Below are positions 62,492 to 64,000 of a stretch of DNA of 64,000 bases, in pieces. The stretch is from Acidisoma cellulosilyticum. GTDB taxonomy: Bacteria > Pseudomonadota > Alphaproteobacteria > Acetobacterales > Acetobacteraceae. Both the position numbers and the translations under genes were made by a program. The notes under the pieces are model-generated. The model did not search any database. It was not told the DNA's origin and saw only the letters and a list, made by a program, of their open reading frames with translations. The first letter of the stretch is position 1. The number at the start of each line of letters is the position of its first letter. Location: positions 372,001 through 436,000 of the forward strand of contig NZ_JAESVA010000001.1 of assembly GCF_020621385.1 (NCBI RefSeq), in the 5' to 3' direction.

Positions 62492-62692
62492 CTAGAGTCT
62501 GTCAGGTTTAGTTGGAAACGCCAAAAAATCTGTCGTGCGCGGGCCTAGCCGGCCGCACCCCGACCCGCGCATCTACCCGACGCAGCAAGCAATCGGCCGG
62601 CTGGGCGCCGCGGCGGGTAGGTCCGGGGCGCGTAGCCCGCGCAACAAGTGCGCGGATGACAAATTATCTATTAAAACCTGACAGACTCTAAC
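62492..62692. mobile_element. MITE-like element, copy B (~200 bp)
   Basis: Ends CTAGAGTCTGTCAGGTTTAG (62492-62511) and, on the minus strand, TTAGAGTCTGTCAGGTTTTA (from 62692): 18 of 20 bases identical. Interior GC-rich hairpins include the CCGCGCA-ACAAG-TGCGCGG stem (62637-62655) shared with 14374 and 16058. No coding capacity. The right end provides the TAG stop of the MFS gene. The remaining intergenic bases 62402-62491 hold nothing I recognise. Confidence 0.8.
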
Positions 62693-64000
62693 GCCGCGCG
62701 GTCGCGTGACCGGACATTTCGTCGCCCGCTGATGCCGGCAGGCGCAGCGCCAGCAGCGCTGCCGGCACCATGAAAAGGGCGACCACGACAAAGGCGACCG
62801 AGAAATCCGCGAGCCGGGGATGCGGCTTGCCGGCGATAGCGCCTGACACGGCCAGCGCGGCCGCGCCGACGGTGACACCCAGGGTGATCGATAGCTGCTG
62901 CAATGTACTGTAGAAACTCGTCGCCCGGCTCATCCGTTCCGGGCTGATATCGGCATAGGCGATAGTGTTGTAGGCCGTGAATTGCAGGGAGCGGAACACG
63001 CCCCCGATCAGCAATACGGCATAGATCGCGATGATCGGCCAGCCTGGGCGAAAGGTGGCTGTGAGCCCAAGGACCACCGCCGAAATCCCTGCATTGACCG
63101 ACAGCACGCTGCGAAAGCCGAACCGTTGCAACATGGGCCTTGCGACCGGTTTCGTCACCAGCGCCCCGGCCGCGCTGATGAAGGTGATCAGGCCGCTCTG
63201 AAACGCGCTGAATCCGAAGCCCAACTGCAGCATCAGCGGCAACAGGAAGGGCATGGCACCGATGCCGATGCGAAACAGCGAGCCCGCATAGACGGAGACC
63301 GCGAAAGTCGGCACGCGCATGAGGGTGAGGTCGAGCAGCGGATGGGCGTGGTGGCGGGCGTGCAGGACATAGCCCAAAGCGCCGAGGGCGCCGACGACCG
63401 TCAGTACCACGGCCGCGGACGGCGGCAAGGCGCCACGACCAAAGGACGATAATCCCATGATCAGCCCGGCCATGCCGATGCCCGCTAGGATCTGGCCGAC
63501 GAAGTCGAACTGGCCGGGGTCCGTCCGCTCATCCTCCCGGATGAACCGCGTGACGAGCAAGACGCCCACGATGCCGATCGGGATATTGATGTCGAAAATC
63601 CAGTGCCAGGACAGCGTCGTCACCAGGAACCCGCCGACCGGCGGCCCGATAACGGGACCGAGCAGGGCGGGCATGGTGAGCCAGGACATGGCGGCAACCA
63701 GATTGGTCTTGCCGACGCGCCGCAACAGCAGCAGCCGGCCGACCGGCACCATCATGGCCCCGCCCAGGCCTTGCAGGATGCGCGCAGCGACGAGCATCGC
63801 CAATGACTGGGATACGCCGCAGAGCACCGAGGCCAGCGTGAACACGATGATGGCGGCGCGAAATACTGCGCGGGCGCCGTAGCGATCCGCGACCCAGCCG
63901 CTGGCTGGAATGAAGGCCGCCAGACTGACGAGGTAGGAGGTGATGGCGATATTCATCGTCACCGGCGAGACGTCGAAGGCTTTCGCCATCGTCGGCAATG
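62688..64000 (-). CDS. MFS transporter, DHA2 (EmrB/QacA) type, 5'-truncated by window
   Basis: At least 437 residues of a 14-helix-type drug exporter. The frame begins at the window edge after what should be helix 1; the visible start TMAKAFDVSPVTMNIAITSY is the usual sequence after helix 1, so the true start lies beyond 64000. Signature segments: SGWVADRYGARAVFRAAII, ARILQGLGGAMMVPVGRLLL (motif C-type region), GPVIGPPVGGFLVTTLSWHW and IFDINIPIGIVGVLLV. The stop codon lies in the terminal repeat of the adjacent MITE-like element. Confidence 0.92.
   Translation of the reverse strand, partial: LPTMAKAFDVSPVTMNIAITSYLVSLAAFIPASGWVADRYGARAVFRAAIIVFTLASVLCGVSQSLAMLVAARILQGLGGAMMVPVGRLLLLRRVGKTNLVAAMSWLTMPALLGPVIGPPVGGFLVTTLSWHWIFDINIPIGIVGVLLVTRFIREDERTDPGQFDFVGQILAGIGMAGLIMGLSSFGRGALPPSAAVVLTVVGALGALGYVLHARHHAHPLLDLTLMRVPTFAVSVYAGSLFRIGIGAMPFLLPLMLQLGFGFSAFQSGLITFISAAGALVTKPVARPMLQRFGFRSVLSVNAGISAVVLGLTATFRPGWPIIAIYAVLLIGGVFRSLQFTAYNTIAYADISPERMSRATSFYSTLQQLSITLGVTVGAAALAVSGAIAGKPHPRLADFSVAFVVVALFMVPAALLALRLPASAGDEMSGHATARR

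Overview
This GC-rich window carries about 47 protein genes and is chromosomal DNA of an alphaproteobacterium. The gene content (lptF-lptG-lptD-surA-rsmA, secD-secF, a gap-pgk pair, a rhizobial-type rhaRSTPQUK/rhaDI rhamnose locus, lutABC) and the abundance of short GC-rich palindromic repeats fit Rhodospirillales, most likely Acetobacteraceae. That placement is an inference from gene content, because no rRNA gene is present. I recognised no tRNA, rRNA, CRISPR array, prophage or full-length insertion sequence.

Layout. 1-8.2 kb: the end of nudC, a small membrane protein, then an outer-membrane biogenesis operon (lptF, lptG, lptD, surA, rsmA). 8.2-16 kb: a DUF4142 protein, a transketolase-like protein that has lost its thiamine-diphosphate and catalytic motifs, gap, pgk, a FAH-family protein, xth and an SDR. 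16.3-20.4 kb (minus strand): secD, secF and a TPR glycosyltransferase. 20.6-27.3 kb: a Gfo/Idh dehydrogenase convergent with lpxB; lpxB is the last gene of a run of five overlapping genes (lipoprotein, acetyltransferase, carbon-nitrogen hydrolase, acetyltransferase, lpxB). A Uma2 protein, a LysE-type exporter and epmA follow.

27.3-41.9 kb is a continuous sugar-catabolism region. The rhamnose ABC importer, mutarotase, kinase and DeoR regulator lie on the minus strand. The divergent rhaD-rhaI pair is followed by a FAH-family hydrolase and lutABC. Read together, L-rhamnose is imported, isomerised, phosphorylated and cleaved to DHAP and L-lactaldehyde, which is oxidised to L-lactate; LutABC would then take lactate to pyruvate. 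41.9-48 kb: a VapBC-like pair, a LysR/SDR divergent pair, fusA away from the usual str operon, and an M20 amidohydrolase.

48.3-59.5 kb is the least ordinary part. A type I secretion ATPase and membrane-fusion protein are followed on the same strand by a Sel1-repeat protein, a 1015-residue two-module glycosyltransferase, a leaderless protein with motifs like those of clostridial hydrophobic-W (ChW) repeats and a basic Pro/Ala/Lys tail, and a GT4 glycosyltransferase with a similar tail. No RTX substrate or TolC is visible. I propose a secretion-coupled glycan or surface-protein locus of unknown function.

59.5-64 kb: a MATE exporter, a 519-base gap with a dispersed repeat and one possible very small ORF, a secreted protein and a DHA2-type MFS exporter cut by the window end. 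Two repeat families occur twice each: a ~105-bp double-hairpin element (12187-12293 and 61280-61383, inverted) and a MITE-like element with ~20-bp terminal inverted repeats (16121-16283 and 62492-62692). At three of these four copies the neighbouring gene's TAG stop lies in the element's terminal TAGAG.
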